Assembly (NCBI RefSeq): GCF_005080685.1
Contig: NZ_CP039371.1
Location: 3,844,001 to 3,908,000 of the forward strand
Source of the DNA: Pseudomonas putida
GTDB lineage: Bacteria > Pseudomonadota > Gammaproteobacteria > Pseudomonadales > Pseudomonadaceae
Direction of reading: 5' to 3'
DNA length: 64,000 nucleotides
Part shown: positions 9,459 through 18,097 of the stretch, piece by piece
How the letters are laid out: the number at the start of each line of letters is the position of its first letter
How positions within the stretch are numbered: position 1 is the first letter of the stretch
Made by a program: the position numbers and the translations under genes
The notes under the pieces: model-generated
What the model was told of the DNA's origin: nothing
Databases searched by the model: none
What the model saw: the letters and a program-made list of their open reading frames with translations, nothing else

Positions 9459-9904
9459 ATAGTGTAGAGCTCACCTTCCCTATTCCTCAGACCCGCGAGG
9501 ACACCCTGGATCTGATGGGGGTGCGTACAGACAACCTTGAGGGCGAAGCGCTGGCCTGGGCAGCCGGTAAGGCCGAGGGGCTCGATCTTTTCCTCGAAGG
9601 ACCTTCGGGCTACCTCACAAATTGGCGTGTTTTCCAACGATACTCCGGCCAGGCACTGGTGTTCACCAAGCGCTACAACCCGCACGAGGACCTGTCTCTC
9701 GCTGCGCCCTGGGTTGATTCGCACGGGCTTGCGGTTCAAGGCCCTCCTAACCAGGTATCCAAGGACGTAGCCGTTGCAGGCTACCGTCGAAACGGGCTTC
9801 TCAACTGGAGCACTGGCGCCACTGCGGCGATCGCGCTCTGCCGGGCGCTCATCCGCCTGAAGGTCGGCGATATTGTCCAGGTGCCCAGGTTGTTGCTGCG
9901 CTGA
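9455..9904 (+). CDS. NinX-like protein (DUF2591 type), 149 aa
   Basis: The protein has the outline of phage NinX/DUF2591 proteins: an early GEALAWAAGKAEG helix, a central YNPHEDLSLAAPWVDSHG stretch resembling the usual Y-x-P-S-x-D-W-x-x-G-G-P block, and a closing ALIRLKVGDIVQVP (usually SKLGDEVEVP). The molecular function of the family is unknown; it is found in phages and prophages. I chose the ATG at 9455, preceded by AGGAGG and overlapping the methyltransferase stop. A strong terminator follows. Confidence 0.6.
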   Translation: MNSVELTFPIPQTREDTLDLMGVRTDNLEGEALAWAAGKAEGLDLFLEGPSGYLTNWRVFQRYSGQALVFTKRYNPHEDLSLAAPWVDSHGLAVQGPPNQVSKDVAVAGYRRNGLLNWSTGATAAIALCRALIRLKVGDIVQVPRLLLR

Positions 9905-9940
9905 TCATTGCGTTCATCGCGCAAACCCAGAAAGCAAAAA

Positions 9941-9965
9941 ACCCGGCCTCGAGGCCGGGTTTCTC
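9941..9965. terminator. Bidirectional Rho-independent terminator
   Basis: A perfect palindrome ACCCGGCCTCGAGGCCGGGT is preceded by an A run and followed by TTTCTC. It lies between convergent genes ending at 9904 and 9970. Confidence 0.9.
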
Positions 9966-9969
9966 ATTT

Positions 9970-10533
9970 CTACAACTGCTCGATCCGATAGCTATCAAGC
10001 ACAACAGATCGGTTTTTTTTGAGTAGCCCTATGGCCATCTCGGGTGTTGCGTCCTTGACGTAGTAGGAGACGAACTTGTCATCACCATTTCGGGGGTGAA
10101 CCACCAAATCGATGACATGCGTGTATCCCTTGGCCTTGGCTTTTTCCCGTTCCTTCTTCAGCCGCGCCTGTTCCTCTTTCTCCTCCTGTTCCCACTCAGC
10201 ATTGAGCTCAGCGATGAAGCAGGATTCACATTTGCCTGCGCGATTGGTGTCGCAGACCGAGGGGTCGAACGCAGGGTTAATGCACCCTTCGCAAACGCAG
10301 GGTTTGATGTGAGCCGCACCAAGCAACTCGTCCACATGGGCCTGAGTTGCATCGGCGAGCTTGAGACCCTCCACACGCGAAGTGATATGCCCCCCCCTGC
10401 CAGGCAACTGGATCGAAAGCTGGAAGGCGGTGTTGTACATCCACACGCAAGGACTGACTTCAGCCGTGAGGATGACTTCGCCCAGTTCAGGGTGCTGGAT
10501 AGTACGGGTGAAAGTGGATTTGCAATCAATCAT
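9970..10533 (-). CDS. Hypothetical Cys-cluster protein (187 aa)
   Basis: I do not recognise the family. About residues 78-105 hold a Cys cluster (KPCVCEGCINP, SVCDTN, GKCESC) that probably binds zinc. A highly charged coiled coil follows (WEQEEKEEQARLKKEREKAK), then a short beta-rich C-terminus. It is the most downstream of three minus-strand genes (11606 to 9970), each with its own hairpin leader. Confidence 0.6.
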   Translation of the reverse strand: MIDCKSTFTRTIQHPELGEVILTAEVSPCVWMYNTAFQLSIQLPGRGGHITSRVEGLKLADATQAHVDELLGAAHIKPCVCEGCINPAFDPSVCDTNRAGKCESCFIAELNAEWEQEEKEEQARLKKEREKAKAKGYTHVIDLVVHPRNGDDKFVSYYVKDATPEMAIGLLKKNRSVVLDSYRIEQL

Positions 10534-10540
10534 GGTCGAA

Positions 10541-10588
10541 CTCCAAGTGTTTGCTCGGAGCCCCCCACTCGGGAAGGCCCCGAGTGGG
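10541..10588 (-). promoter_or_regulatory. Two-hairpin translational leader of the 10533 gene
   Basis: Hairpin I is a perfect 10-bp stem CCCACTCGGG / CCCGAGTGGG (10564-10588). Hairpin II pairs CTCC with the GGAG Shine-Dalgarno sequence (10541-10560), 8 nt before the ATG. Both are read on the minus strand. Occlusion of the ribosome site is inferred from the pairing. Confidence 0.6.
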
Positions 10589-10660
10589 TTTAAAAAGTGA
10601 CGGCGTAGAGGATCGCTCTTTAAGCGCCTCTACAGCCGGTGGAACTCAGACACAACAACC

Positions 10661-11074
10661 TTACGATTGATGCCGATGCAGCCGCACAGCGTAGCTTTCG
10701 GATATCTCCTTTTCAGCCGCCTGAGCGAATACTTTGGCACCTGCTATCAGGTCTTCCGGCAACACCTCTTCGCGTAGCTTGAACAGGTGCTCATCGACAT
10801 CGATCGTTGTGGGTGAAGTCGGTCGAGGCCGGTACCACACGTAGAATGCCGTGGTGCTCAGGACGTTGTTACCTTCGCTGGTGTACTCGCCGCTGACACG
10901 CAAGCACGCATCCGGCGTATCGACGACATACGCCAGCGCCGTCTTCACGCCAGCTGCAGTTTCAAAGTCCTTCTTGGCGACGCAGGGGAGCGACAACGAC
11001 TTGTCATCGACAGCCTTCCAACCCGCGGCCTCGAGTCCCTGCAACACGTGTTTTTTCATCTCGTGAGTGTGCAT
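10661..11074 (-). CDS. Hypothetical protein (137 aa)
   Basis: Family not recognised. It is a soluble alpha/beta-looking protein with one segment (LSTTAFYVWYRPRP) suggesting a small sheet. I chose the ATG at 11074 because it follows GGAGCG within a leader hairpin; the open frame continues 35 codons upstream through the leader itself and is not credible there. Confidence 0.6.
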   Translation of the reverse strand: MHTHEMKKHVLQGLEAAGWKAVDDKSLSLPCVAKKDFETAAGVKTALAYVVDTPDACLRVSGEYTSEGNNVLSTTAFYVWYRPRPTSPTTIDVDEHLFKLREEVLPEDLIAGAKVFAQAAEKEISESYAVRLHRHQS

Positions 11075-11082
11075 GTTTACCG

Positions 11083-11128
11083 CTCCTACGATGGAGGGCA
11101 GCCCACAACGGGCATGCCCCGTTGTGGG
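11083..11128 (-). promoter_or_regulatory. Two-hairpin translational leader of the 11074 gene
   Basis: Hairpin I is a perfect 11-bp stem CCCACAACGGG / CCCGTTGTGGG (11102-11128). Hairpin II pairs CTCC with the GGAG ribosome site (11083-11096). The plan is the same as at 10541 but the sequence of hairpin I is different. Confidence 0.6.
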
Positions 11129-11186
11129 TGGTGTTGATTCTGAGTAGCTCGATGGAACCACCAATGAAGGCTGGGTCAATCAAGCA

Positions 11187-11606
11187 TCACGCGGTGAACT
11201 TGGAAGCTTCCTCACTGAGCACTAGGCTGCATTGGTCCAGATGTTCCCGTGCATGTCCGAGGCGTGCAAAGCGCACATCCTGCGTCATGTAGGGCCACTG
11301 GGTACCGGTAGCATCGCCTAATGCAGAGAGGGCATCGACCAACTCCCAGAATGTGCTGCTCGCACGCGCCTGGGAGAACTCACAGGCATGCTGGCGAAGA
11401 CGAAGACCGAAGACCTCAATCTTTGACCGCTGGGCCAAGGTTTGTAGATTGGTGAGGGCGTTTGGGAGAAGGATCTTCGAGGCCAACTGCTCGAGGAACT
11501 CGTTGGCCACCAAGACGGCGGTTTCGGCGACAGACGCCACCAGGTCTTGATTGCCAGCGACGAACACCGAAGCGAGGTGGCGTTGTTGTTCGTAAAGTCT
11601 TTGCAT
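11187..11606 (-). CDS. Hypothetical helical protein (139 aa)
   Basis: Almost entirely helical, with long Ala/Leu/Glu/Gln-rich stretches (VAETAVLVANEFLEQLAS) and a helical C-terminus. The pattern resembles phasin-like helical proteins, but I see no diagnostic motif and do not assign it. The ATG at 11606 is preceded by GGAGAG inside the leader hairpin. Confidence 0.55.
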   Translation of the reverse strand: MQRLYEQQRHLASVFVAGNQDLVASVAETAVLVANEFLEQLASKILLPNALTNLQTLAQRSKIEVFGLRLRQHACEFSQARASSTFWELVDALSALGDATGTQWPYMTQDVRFARLGHAREHLDQCSLVLSEEASKFTA

Positions 11607-11634
11607 GGGTCTCTCCAGGAAAAGGTGGAGACCC
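11607..11634 (-). promoter_or_regulatory. Hairpin sequestering the ribosome site of the 11606 gene
   Basis: GGGTCTC (11607-11613) pairs perfectly with GAGACCC (11628-11634). On the minus strand the GGAGAG ribosome site lies inside this stem, immediately before the ATG. Confidence 0.6.
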
Positions 11635-11639
11635 GAGCC

Positions 11640-11984
11640 CAAAAAGGACAGAGTCCCCAGAGGGTGGAAGTGTGCTTGTTTTCAAGCGGCTCTTTCGCCA
11701 TGCACATGGGAAAGAATGAGCCTTGATACTACAACCTGGCGGAGCACTTTGGGAATACCTGTTCCCTGCCCGGAAAATCGTCAGAAGGCACCGACGAAAG
11801 AGTTGATGGAAACCCGCTAACGGCCGAACTAGCGGACTCGATAGAACATTTCGCCTGGACAAGACTGGGCATACTGTCAGCCCTTCCCTAGTCTAGCGGG
11901 CTCTGAAAAGCCGCTTCGCTACCGGGCACAGCTTGCCTTGTCTGTGATTCTGCATAACCAAGCTTCTGTACCAGGACCTGAACC
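11640..11984. other. Intergenic stretch between divergent genes
   Basis: About 345 bp separate the 11606 leader from the HNH gene. A 34-codon frame from 11716 is possible but has no clear ribosome site. It must hold both promoters; I see no convincing -35/-10 pair. Confidence 0.4.
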
Positions 11985-13451
11985 ATGACAAGCCCCACCG
12001 AACCGAAGAAAAAAAGCAGGCGGATCAATTTTTCGAAGAACACCAAACTTGAACTGGCGAAACGGGCTGGGTTCCTGTGCAGCTACCCTTCATGCCTCAG
12101 ATTCACCACGGGTCCGGCCGTCAATACTGACGGCGAGGATTCAGCAGCCGGCATTGCCGTGGCGGCACACATCTACCCGGCGTCGGAGGGCGGACCTCGA
12201 AAGCAGGAAGGCGTTAGCCCTGATCAGATAAAAGACATCTCGAATGGGATCTGGCTATGCGGCACGCATGGCATCCTGATCGACGAGTTCCAGGACGACT
12301 TCCCGCCGGAGGCTGTAATTGAGATGAAGGGGGTTCGCGAGTTTGCACAGCGGCTCACGATCATCATGAACGATGTCGGTGAACTCGTAAGCCAGATCGG
12401 GCCACAGCGTTTGGATGAGATTGTCTGGAATCACTGGCCCAATCCTGACGAACAGTCGGTCAGACGTGAATTCGTGTCAGCTGCCCTCAAGTGCTACCGA
12501 ATACAGGATGAAGCGTTCGGAACACGGATGCCGCTCCCACCGGATTGCTTTGAGCTCAAACCACTCATGAAGGCGGCCGCGGCCGTTGCCCAGCCAGTCG
12601 TTGAGACACGCGAATTCATTAGTCCTGATAACTACCGTGCAGACCGGCGCCGTGCGATTCGCATTGTCACCTCTTGGGCTGCAGAGATGAAGAAATACGG
12701 TTGGGATGGCAAGGGACTCTACGCCAATGATGTGTACGTGAAGATCACTACCCGAAATCCTGAAACCGGCGAAGTTGCAGAGCCGTTCATGTGGGTGCAG
12801 GGCACCTGCGTCAGTGAGCATGACTACAACGTGATGGACGGCGAAACCGCGACCCTGGCCATTGACAATACCGCCCACCGAGCGTCCAACTTCGATTGGC
12901 GACTGACCGTGAACCTCAAAGACGGTGAGTGCCGAACCGAGAGCACATTGCACATGGGTCCGTCCATTACCCCGCGCCACAGTCACGAGATGCATGAACG
13001 TGCTGAAGTCGAGGCCTACTCACAGCTGCTCGAGAGTATGGCAAATGGATGGGAGCCGATTGGTTTTGTGGGTCTTGAGGCCGGTCAATGGTCAGAACCT
13101 GACAGTATTCACCCAGAGGCCTTTGCGATCCGATGCGAAGTTACCAAGGAGCAAATGGAAAAGGCCATCCAACGTTGCGCCAAGGTGAAACTCGGTTACG
13201 AGCTGGCTGAGACGTGGAACCATTGCTTCTACTTCAACGACATCTTCTTCAGTGACGTTCTAGACGAAGCCACGATCCGCCGAGCCTCGGATAATCTGCT
13301 TGCCAAACTAGGGGCTGAACGTCCCTTCTACACCCAGAGCGCGCAAATCGTTGCGCTCAACTACCGCTTTGGAATTAGGTTGACCCTCAAGGGCGGGAAC
13401 ATGTTTTTTCAGCAAGCACTTTCCGAAACCTTGCGGCACAGCCGATGGTGA
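11985..13451 (+). CDS. HNH nuclease with uncharacterised C-terminal region, paralogue A (488 aa)
   Basis: Residues about 10-125 form an HNH/McrA-like zinc nuclease: FLCSYPSCLRF, then VAAHIYPAS with the catalytic His, then NGIWLCGTHGILID with the second Cys/His pair. GPQRLDEIVWNHWP follows. The remaining 340 residues share blocks with the minus-strand gene at 40190-41602: HRASNFDWRLTV versus HPFNWQFKV, and MANGWEPIGFVGLE versus LDAGWEPVAFLAM. A nuclease with a C-terminal sensor-like part is the plan of many defence effectors (compare HNH-SAVED Cap5), but I see no SAVED domain and no adjacent nucleotide cyclase. Function is therefore a predicted nuclease, role unknown. It stands alone between a divergent leader region and a separate downstream gene. 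Confidence 0.75.
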   Translation: MTSPTEPKKKSRRINFSKNTKLELAKRAGFLCSYPSCLRFTTGPAVNTDGEDSAAGIAVAAHIYPASEGGPRKQEGVSPDQIKDISNGIWLCGTHGILIDEFQDDFPPEAVIEMKGVREFAQRLTIIMNDVGELVSQIGPQRLDEIVWNHWPNPDEQSVRREFVSAALKCYRIQDEAFGTRMPLPPDCFELKPLMKAAAAVAQPVVETREFISPDNYRADRRRAIRIVTSWAAEMKKYGWDGKGLYANDVYVKITTRNPETGEVAEPFMWVQGTCVSEHDYNVMDGETATLAIDNTAHRASNFDWRLTVNLKDGECRTESTLHMGPSITPRHSHEMHERAEVEAYSQLLESMANGWEPIGFVGLEAGQWSEPDSIHPEAFAIRCEVTKEQMEKAIQRCAKVKLGYELAETWNHCFYFNDIFFSDVLDEATIRRASDNLLAKLGAERPFYTQSAQIVALNYRFGIRLTLKGGNMFFQQALSETLRHSRW

Positions 13452-13703
13452 TTGACATCGCCGGCGGGCCAGCTCAGGGAAAGTCCAGCTGAACGGCCTC
13501 AGAACTGCTCACTGAGATAGAGGCGGTGTGTCTGCTCGATTTGTGCGGTCAGGTTCACCATCATTCGCAAAGACCTGCCAATAATCCCCCCTTGCAGGCT
13601 CACTGCCGGCCGGTGCTATGATGCCCCCTCATCGTGCCCGCAAGGCACCTGCGGGTCAGCTACACCCGGCTTAGGCCGAAGCAGCACTTCTCACAAACCC
13701 ATC

Positions 13704-13754
13704 AGGGGCTCATGCCCCTATGGGGCCTGGGCTCCTTCTCACACCCGAAGGAGC
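13704..13754 (+). promoter_or_regulatory. Two-hairpin translational leader of the 13760 gene
   Basis: Hairpin I is AGGGGC-TCAT-GCCCCT (13704-13719). Hairpin II is a perfect 8-bp stem GCTCCTTC / GAAGGAGC (13731-13754) that contains the whole Shine-Dalgarno sequence, 5 nt before the ATG. Confidence 0.7.
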
Positions 13755-13759
13755 TACAC

Positions 13760-14242
13760 ATGAAAAAGTTCACTGTTATCGCGATCGACGATGTCACTGG
13801 GCAGATCGTTTCGTACGGTGTCTACGCCGAAGACCCACTTAACGCGTTTTCTTCCGCAGCGGCCATGAACAGCAACCTGACCTTGGTTGTGGCTTTGCCT
13901 GGTTGGCAGGAAGAAGACAAGGACACGTTCTTTCCCGGCACCGCTCCAGTCGACAGCGAAACCGCATTGGACCAGCCGGAAGTCTTCGGCAGTCCCCTCT
14001 GCTCGGTTACCGTGACAGAGGTTGTCGAAGTGCTGCGAGCTTACTCCCTCCGCGTCAGCAACACGCAGGGCAAATCGTTCGAGGAGATGGCAGAGGAGGT
14101 GTTCGAGGAGCTGGACGTCGAGGACATCATCAGCACCGCCTTTGAAAACCTGTCCGAGGGTGACGGCGCGGTCGAATGCAAGACAGCGGCATTCGACTTG
14201 ATTCACGCCGTCTTGGTCTCGAAAGGGATCTTAGAGTTCTAA
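13760..14242 (+). CDS. Hypothetical acidic protein (160 aa)
   Basis: Not recognised. The N-terminus (KKFTVIAIDDVTGQIVSYGVYAEDPLNAF) looks like the beta strands of a small alpha/beta domain. The C-terminal third is acidic and helical (FEEMAEEVFEELDVEDII). The ATG at 13760 follows GAAGGAGC in the leader hairpin. The next gene has a similar leader, so the two are probably controlled alike. Confidence 0.65.
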   Translation: MKKFTVIAIDDVTGQIVSYGVYAEDPLNAFSSAAAMNSNLTLVVALPGWQEEDKDTFFPGTAPVDSETALDQPEVFGSPLCSVTVTEVVEVLRAYSLRVSNTQGKSFEEMAEEVFEELDVEDIISTAFENLSEGDGAVECKTAAFDLIHAVLVSKGILEF

Positions 14243-14269
14243 CCCTCCCATCGAATCACCGACAACCCT

Positions 14270-14319
14270 TGGGGGTCACAGCCCCCATGGGGCTTGACTC
14301 CCTCCCCAGAAGGAAGGAG
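14270..14319 (+). promoter_or_regulatory. Two-hairpin translational leader of the 14325 gene
   Basis: Hairpin I is TGGGGG / CCCCCA with loop TCACAG (14270-14287). Hairpin II pairs CTCCCTCC with GGAAGGAG (14298-14319, one mismatch), covering the ribosome site. Confidence 0.65.
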
Positions 14320-14324
14320 CACTG

Positions 14325-14657
14325 ATGAACAATGCCGCAATCACTCAAGCCATCATGGACGCCGAAGCTCGACAGATTTTCGGTCTAAAGTTGGCAGTCC
14401 CCGAACTTTTCGCCGATCCCGGTTTTCAGGCTTTCGTGAACAGCTCGAACGTCATGACCTGGCACGATAGAAAAGGGCCCATTGGCACTGACGATATCGC
14501 CGATGTGGTGGCCTTTGTCGACCCAAGCCTCACCGGCGAAGGGACCGACTGCGCCATGCCCTATTGGGATGTCATTGTTGAAAAACTGAAGGTCGCCCTG
14601 GGTGCACCATCTGGGCCCTTCAGCGAACACCTGGTCGTGGTACTAACCAACCAGTAA
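14325..14657 (+). CDS. Hypothetical protein (110 aa)
   Basis: Family not recognised; a small acidic soluble protein with no clear motif. The ATG is preceded by the AAGGAAGGAG ribosome site held in the leader hairpin, and a strong terminator follows the stop. The leader and terminator make it a real gene despite its lack of identity. Confidence 0.65.
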   Translation: MNNAAITQAIMDAEARQIFGLKLAVPELFADPGFQAFVNSSNVMTWHDRKGPIGTDDIADVVAFVDPSLTGEGTDCAMPYWDVIVEKLKVALGAPSGPFSEHLVVVLTNQ

Positions 14658-14660
14658 AAA

Positions 14661-14690
14661 GAGAAGCCCCGCACATGTGCGGGGCTTTTT
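14661..14690. terminator. Bidirectional Rho-independent terminator
   Basis: A perfect stem GCCCCGCACA / TGTGCGGGGC is flanked by an A run and a T5 run. It lies between the convergent genes ending at 14657 and 14708. Confidence 0.9.
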
Positions 14691-14707
14691 CATTGGGGGC
14701 CAGACGT

Positions 14708-15352
14708 TCATTCGCTACGTGCAGCTGGCCGGTCTGGCTCCCTATGCCCGAGACGCTTGGCAATCTCACGCTGAGCGGAAGAAAGCGCCGGCCAGATCAT
14801 GTGCACATGGGTTAGCGGCATCGCCCGCAACGCATCTTGATTGCGCGTGAGTTTCAGGTTGATCTTGAAGAACGACGGGCTGTGATCAATTTGGTGCTTG
14901 TGCAGCCGCCATAGCACCACGAACGCAAACTTCGGCGTCAGGTACTGATTCTTCCGGTAGTAGGCCAGCGCCTTTGCCAGAATGTCGTTCTCTTCGGCCT
15001 CCGCCAGCCGCTCAAGCGCACGTAAGCAGGCCTCGTACCTCATGACCTGCTCAAGGTTGTTGAGTTTCTTCCTGGCTTGATCTGGCGACAGCCGTCGACC
15101 ACCCTCAAACACCGACAGATTGAACCTCAGGATGCACTGAGACCCTACCCAGAGCGTATTCCCATTGCTGGCGTTTCTGATCTGGTAGTGATACCGCACC
15201 CGCTCCTGATCGCAGAGCTGACAATCAGCCGTTGGTGCCTCGTGATCGCGCACCTGGTCGGTGAAGCACCATTCGGCGAAAGCCTCAGGCAGTTTCCCGG
15301 CAATTGAAAGGGGCACAATGTTGTCGAAAACGCGCCGGCTGAAAGTGTTCAC
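14708..15352 (-). CDS. Zinc-ribbon accessory protein (214 aa)
   Basis: Residues about 40-75 contain a zinc ribbon: ADCQLCDQE and 25 residues later LWVGSQCILRF. The remainder is helical (KKLNNLEQVMRYEACLRALERL). A similar plan, a CxxC/CxxxC ribbon followed by a helical tail, occurs in the split gene at 39068-39981 (NCGISACRQ and GVDCGRKYFG), so the two may be distant relatives. Biochemical function is unknown. It lies 18 nt downstream of the broken gene at 15371-15766 and probably shared its transcript. Confidence 0.6.
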   Translation of the reverse strand: MNTFSRRVFDNIVPLSIAGKLPEAFAEWCFTDQVRDHEAPTADCQLCDQERVRYHYQIRNASNGNTLWVGSQCILRFNLSVFEGGRRLSPDQARKKLNNLEQVMRYEACLRALERLAEAEENDILAKALAYYRKNQYLTPKFAFVVLWRLHKHQIDHSPSFFKINLKLTRNQDALRAMPLTHVHMIWPALSSAQREIAKRLGHREPDRPAARSE

Positions 15353-15370
15353 GGCTGATCCTCCTAGGCA

Positions 15371-15766
15371 TCAACATTGGTGGGATCGGGCTGGCGGCGA
15401 CAATGAGGGGCTTCGCTCGGAAGTCGTCTGAAGCGCCGCAAGCGCCAGCTCGTGAAAATTATCGAAGAATAGCGGTGCCAGAGCATCGTAGTCAGCCCTG
15501 GGGCTGAGAGGGAAGCCTGTCACTTTCTCCAGGTAATCGGTCAGTCGGAGGGTCGTGTCATAGACTGCTGTGAACTCGGCTTCATAGAGCTTGCTGGCCT
15601 AGCTCGTGCAGCTCAATCCCATTGCGACCGCAACGTAGAAACTGCACAACTCGTGCTGCCGCTTCGCCTTCTCGACTTTGTCCTCCCGGCCGACCGAGTT
15701 GCTCCTCAAAAGGCCGTGAATGGGTGTCTCGCACAAAAGCCAACAGGCCTGCTTGAAAAGGTCCAT
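15371..15766 (-). pseudogene. Small gene split by an in-frame TAG
   Basis: From the ATG at 15766, with a good AGGAAG ribosome site, the frame reads MDLFKQACWLLCETPIHGLL to a TAG at 15601-15599. It then continues in the same frame for 75 more coding-like codons (KLYEAEFTAVYDTTLRLTDY and LEKVTGFPLSPRADYDALAP) to a TGA at 15371. The continuous frame and protein-like sequence on both sides point to a single nonsense change. Product 131 residues if intact; family not recognised. It sits just upstream of the zinc-ribbon gene. Confidence 0.65.
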
Positions 15767-15936
15767 GGGTACTTCCTAGAACAGTGGCATGTAGCGTCTC
15801 ATGGAGTACCTGATGCGCAACCGCCCTATCCGCCCCAAGAACAGTCACTCAAGCGGGCCGTGCATGTTTACTGCAGTTGCAGGTCATACGGGCTGACATA
15901 AAGTGGTCCTTCCACACGAACCGCGAGGAACGGTCG

Positions 15937-16257
15937 ATGAAAAAGCTCAAATGGGTCATCTGCAAATGCTGCGAAGGCAACGGCACTGTCGACAACCCAG
16001 CATTCTCGAATGGCTTTACTTCGAGTGAATGGAAAGAGATGCACGAGGATGAGCAGGCCGCCTACATGGCCGGCGAGTACAACGTGGCCTGCACGGCCTG
16101 CAACCGTTCCGGCAAGGTTCAGGTGCCAGACGTTGCCGCCATGACCTTCGCAGAAAAGCGCAACCTGGTGATTCAGCGTCGCGAGTCCCGCGAGGAAGCA
16201 CGAATCTCCCGGCAACTTGATGCGGAGTGGGCTGCTGAACGGGCCTTCGGCTGTTAA
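15937..16257 (+). CDS. DnaJ-type zinc-finger protein (106 aa)
   Basis: Two CxxC motifs of the DnaJ central-domain type occur in the first half: CKCCEGNGTV at about residues 9-18 and CTACNRSGKV at about residues 52-61. The C-terminal half is a charged helix rich in Arg and Glu. The pair of CxxCxGxG-like motifs suggests one zinc site; there is no J-domain. Such small proteins are frequent in phages and plasmids, and their partner is unknown. The ATG at 15937 is preceded by GAGGAA. Confidence 0.7.
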   Translation: MKKLKWVICKCCEGNGTVDNPAFSNGFTSSEWKEMHEDEQAAYMAGEYNVACTACNRSGKVQVPDVAAMTFAEKRNLVIQRRESREEARISRQLDAEWAAERAFGC

Positions 16258-16372
16258 CCAGCAAGTCCGCTGGGGCCAACTGCTGGGGCGAGCAAGCGGC
16301 TCTTCAGCGGGACTATTCGAGCTGACAACCAGACCGGCATACTAAGATGCTAAACCGTCAGGAGCTCCCCCA

Positions 16373-17144
16373 ATGATCAGCCAGCGAACGCGCTACTCGC
16401 TCGCCCAATTTCTAGCGCTGCAGACCCCCTCAGTCTCCGTTGTGCTTTTCGGCAAACACAATATTCACCCTACGCTACCCCATTGATTTGCTGATAAGCC
16501 TCATCCAGGTTGTGCGCGATCAAAGTGACAGAAATTTGCTCCTCATCCTTCAGGAGATCATTGCAACGCCGAGCAGTCTTCGCGCCAACGTGTCACCGAA
16601 GTCGGTGTTCGACGAACGAATTCACGATCTGACTCAATGTCAATTGATTGACGGTTATTCCGTCGAAGGCAAGAAATTGGTGCAAACTGACCCTTCGATC
16701 TCGGACGCGGCCCCAATCGAAGACGATTTGATCATTGCGCTTCGCGATTCGGCAGGGCTGCAACGTGAAGCAATCATCGACAAGATCAACGACTCAGCCG
16801 AGGCATTCCGCTCCAGCCCACCTGACTACAATGCTGCCTTAACTAACGCACGGGTGGCACTTGAAGCTTTGGCGGTGGATATTGCTGCCGAAGTCGCAAG
16901 CCAACTGAAGGCAACCGACATGTACGATCCGGCGAAATGGGGTGATGTGATTCGCTTCCTCCGATCTAGCGGCGAGATTACCCTCGAGGAAGAGAAAGGG
17001 CTCGCCGGGGTCTTTGGATTCCTGAGTTCGGGCGCCCATCGACCTGTGGGCGTTCCTGAAAACCACATGGCGAGACTTGGTCGTACCTTTGCTCTAAATA
17101 TGTGTTGGTTCCTGGTGCAAAATCGCATCATACGCCGCGGCTGA
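16373..17144 (+). pseudogene. Abortive-infection-like gene with a frameshift near 16480
   Basis: The ATG at 16373 has an AGGAG ribosome site and reads RYSLAQFLALQTPSVSVVLF then GKHNIHPTLPH to a TGA at about 16486. Another frame takes over at the same place (IDLLISLIQVV onward) and runs to 17144. The C-terminal part (YNAALTNARVALEALAVDIA, EEKGLAGVFGFLSSGAHRP) is well formed and resembles the C-terminal helical domain of abortive-infection-type proteins. The switch falls near a CCCC run, so a one-base indel or a sequence error is likely. Intact length would be about 256 residues. Confidence 0.65.
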
Positions 17145-17195
17145 TCAACGCCGTTCCAAGAGAGCGGGGCTCCAACTGAGGCGGCCGTTTAATAG

Positions 17196-17942
17196 TTATT
17201 TGACGGCCGGCTCACCAGTTGCCACAGCAATAGCCAGCACTGAAGTATCGCGAGCTATTCTTCGGATCTGATGCGCCTGACCAGGTTTCAATTCAGCCTC
17301 ATGCGCGCTCAGACGCTCAGACGTTGAGCATGGCGAACCGCAGCGGATAGCCCACAGGTAAGCGTTGACCGAATCACTCTCTTGGCGCGCGAGTTCGGCC
17401 AGGGTTGCGGCCGCACGGATGGCCCCCTTCTGCCAAGCCCGTTGAAGGTTCGCCTTCGCGTAGCCAAGATCCTGCTCGGTGTAATACCCGACTTTGTACA
17501 TAAGTCCCGCCTGCACCAGGGCAGCTGCGGGCGCGCCCTCCCGCTTTGCCGCCGCCAAGATCAGCTGCGCCCCTTTCCGTCGTACAGATGCAGTCACGAC
17601 TTCGTCTGGGCTGGAACCAAAGAGCCTCTCGATGGCCCATGACTCACCCGATCGAGCACCATCGAACAGCATCCCCCGGAGCTCTTTCACCGCCCACTTC
17701 TTCACGACACCGAACTCGGGGCTGTGGCAACCGCTAAGGAGCCGGTCGCATTCACCCTCAATACGGTCGAACTGTCGCCGCAACCCCTCGTAAGCGGTCT
17801 TCGACGAACCACTGGCGATCGACTCCCGGACCGCCTGCGCCAGGCGTTCAGACTTGGTGCCATGGCTGCACGCAGAGAGGCCCAGGCTAAGCCCGATGAC
17901 GACCATCCCACACAGAGCCCGAGCCGAACTTGCCTTGAACAT
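17196..17942 (-). CDS. Lipoprotein with Sel1-like repeats (248 aa)
   Basis: The N-terminus has a lipoprotein signal peptide (CGMVVIGLSLGLSACSHG; lipobox LSAC at about residues 22-25). Residues about 125-205 carry helical repeats resembling Sel1/TPR units (AALVQAGLMYKVGYYTEQDL, then AKANLQRAWQKGAIRAAATL). It should be anchored to the envelope after signal peptidase II cleavage; Ser follows the Cys, which favours outer-membrane sorting. The partner is unknown. An AAGGGA ribosome site precedes the ATG. Confidence 0.7.
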   Translation of the reverse strand: MFKASSARALCGMVVIGLSLGLSACSHGTKSERLAQAVRESIASGSSKTAYEGLRRQFDRIEGECDRLLSGCHSPEFGVVKKWAVKELRGMLFDGARSGESWAIERLFGSSPDEVVTASVRRKGAQLILAAAKREGAPAAALVQAGLMYKVGYYTEQDLGYAKANLQRAWQKGAIRAAATLAELARQESDSVNAYLWAIRCGSPCSTSERLSAHEAELKPGQAHQIRRIARDTSVLAIAVATGEPAVK

Positions 17943-18097
17943 GGATTGATCCCTTCGTCGTACCCTGCGTGGCAGGCCCCATCTGGTAAGGCGCCATCAT
18001 CTCGTGCATGAGCCCCATTCGGTCGTCAATTCGTGCCCGCACTTGGGCGCGACCGCCTGGAAGATCCTTCGAGTGGTACATACGGCGCATTGACCAA

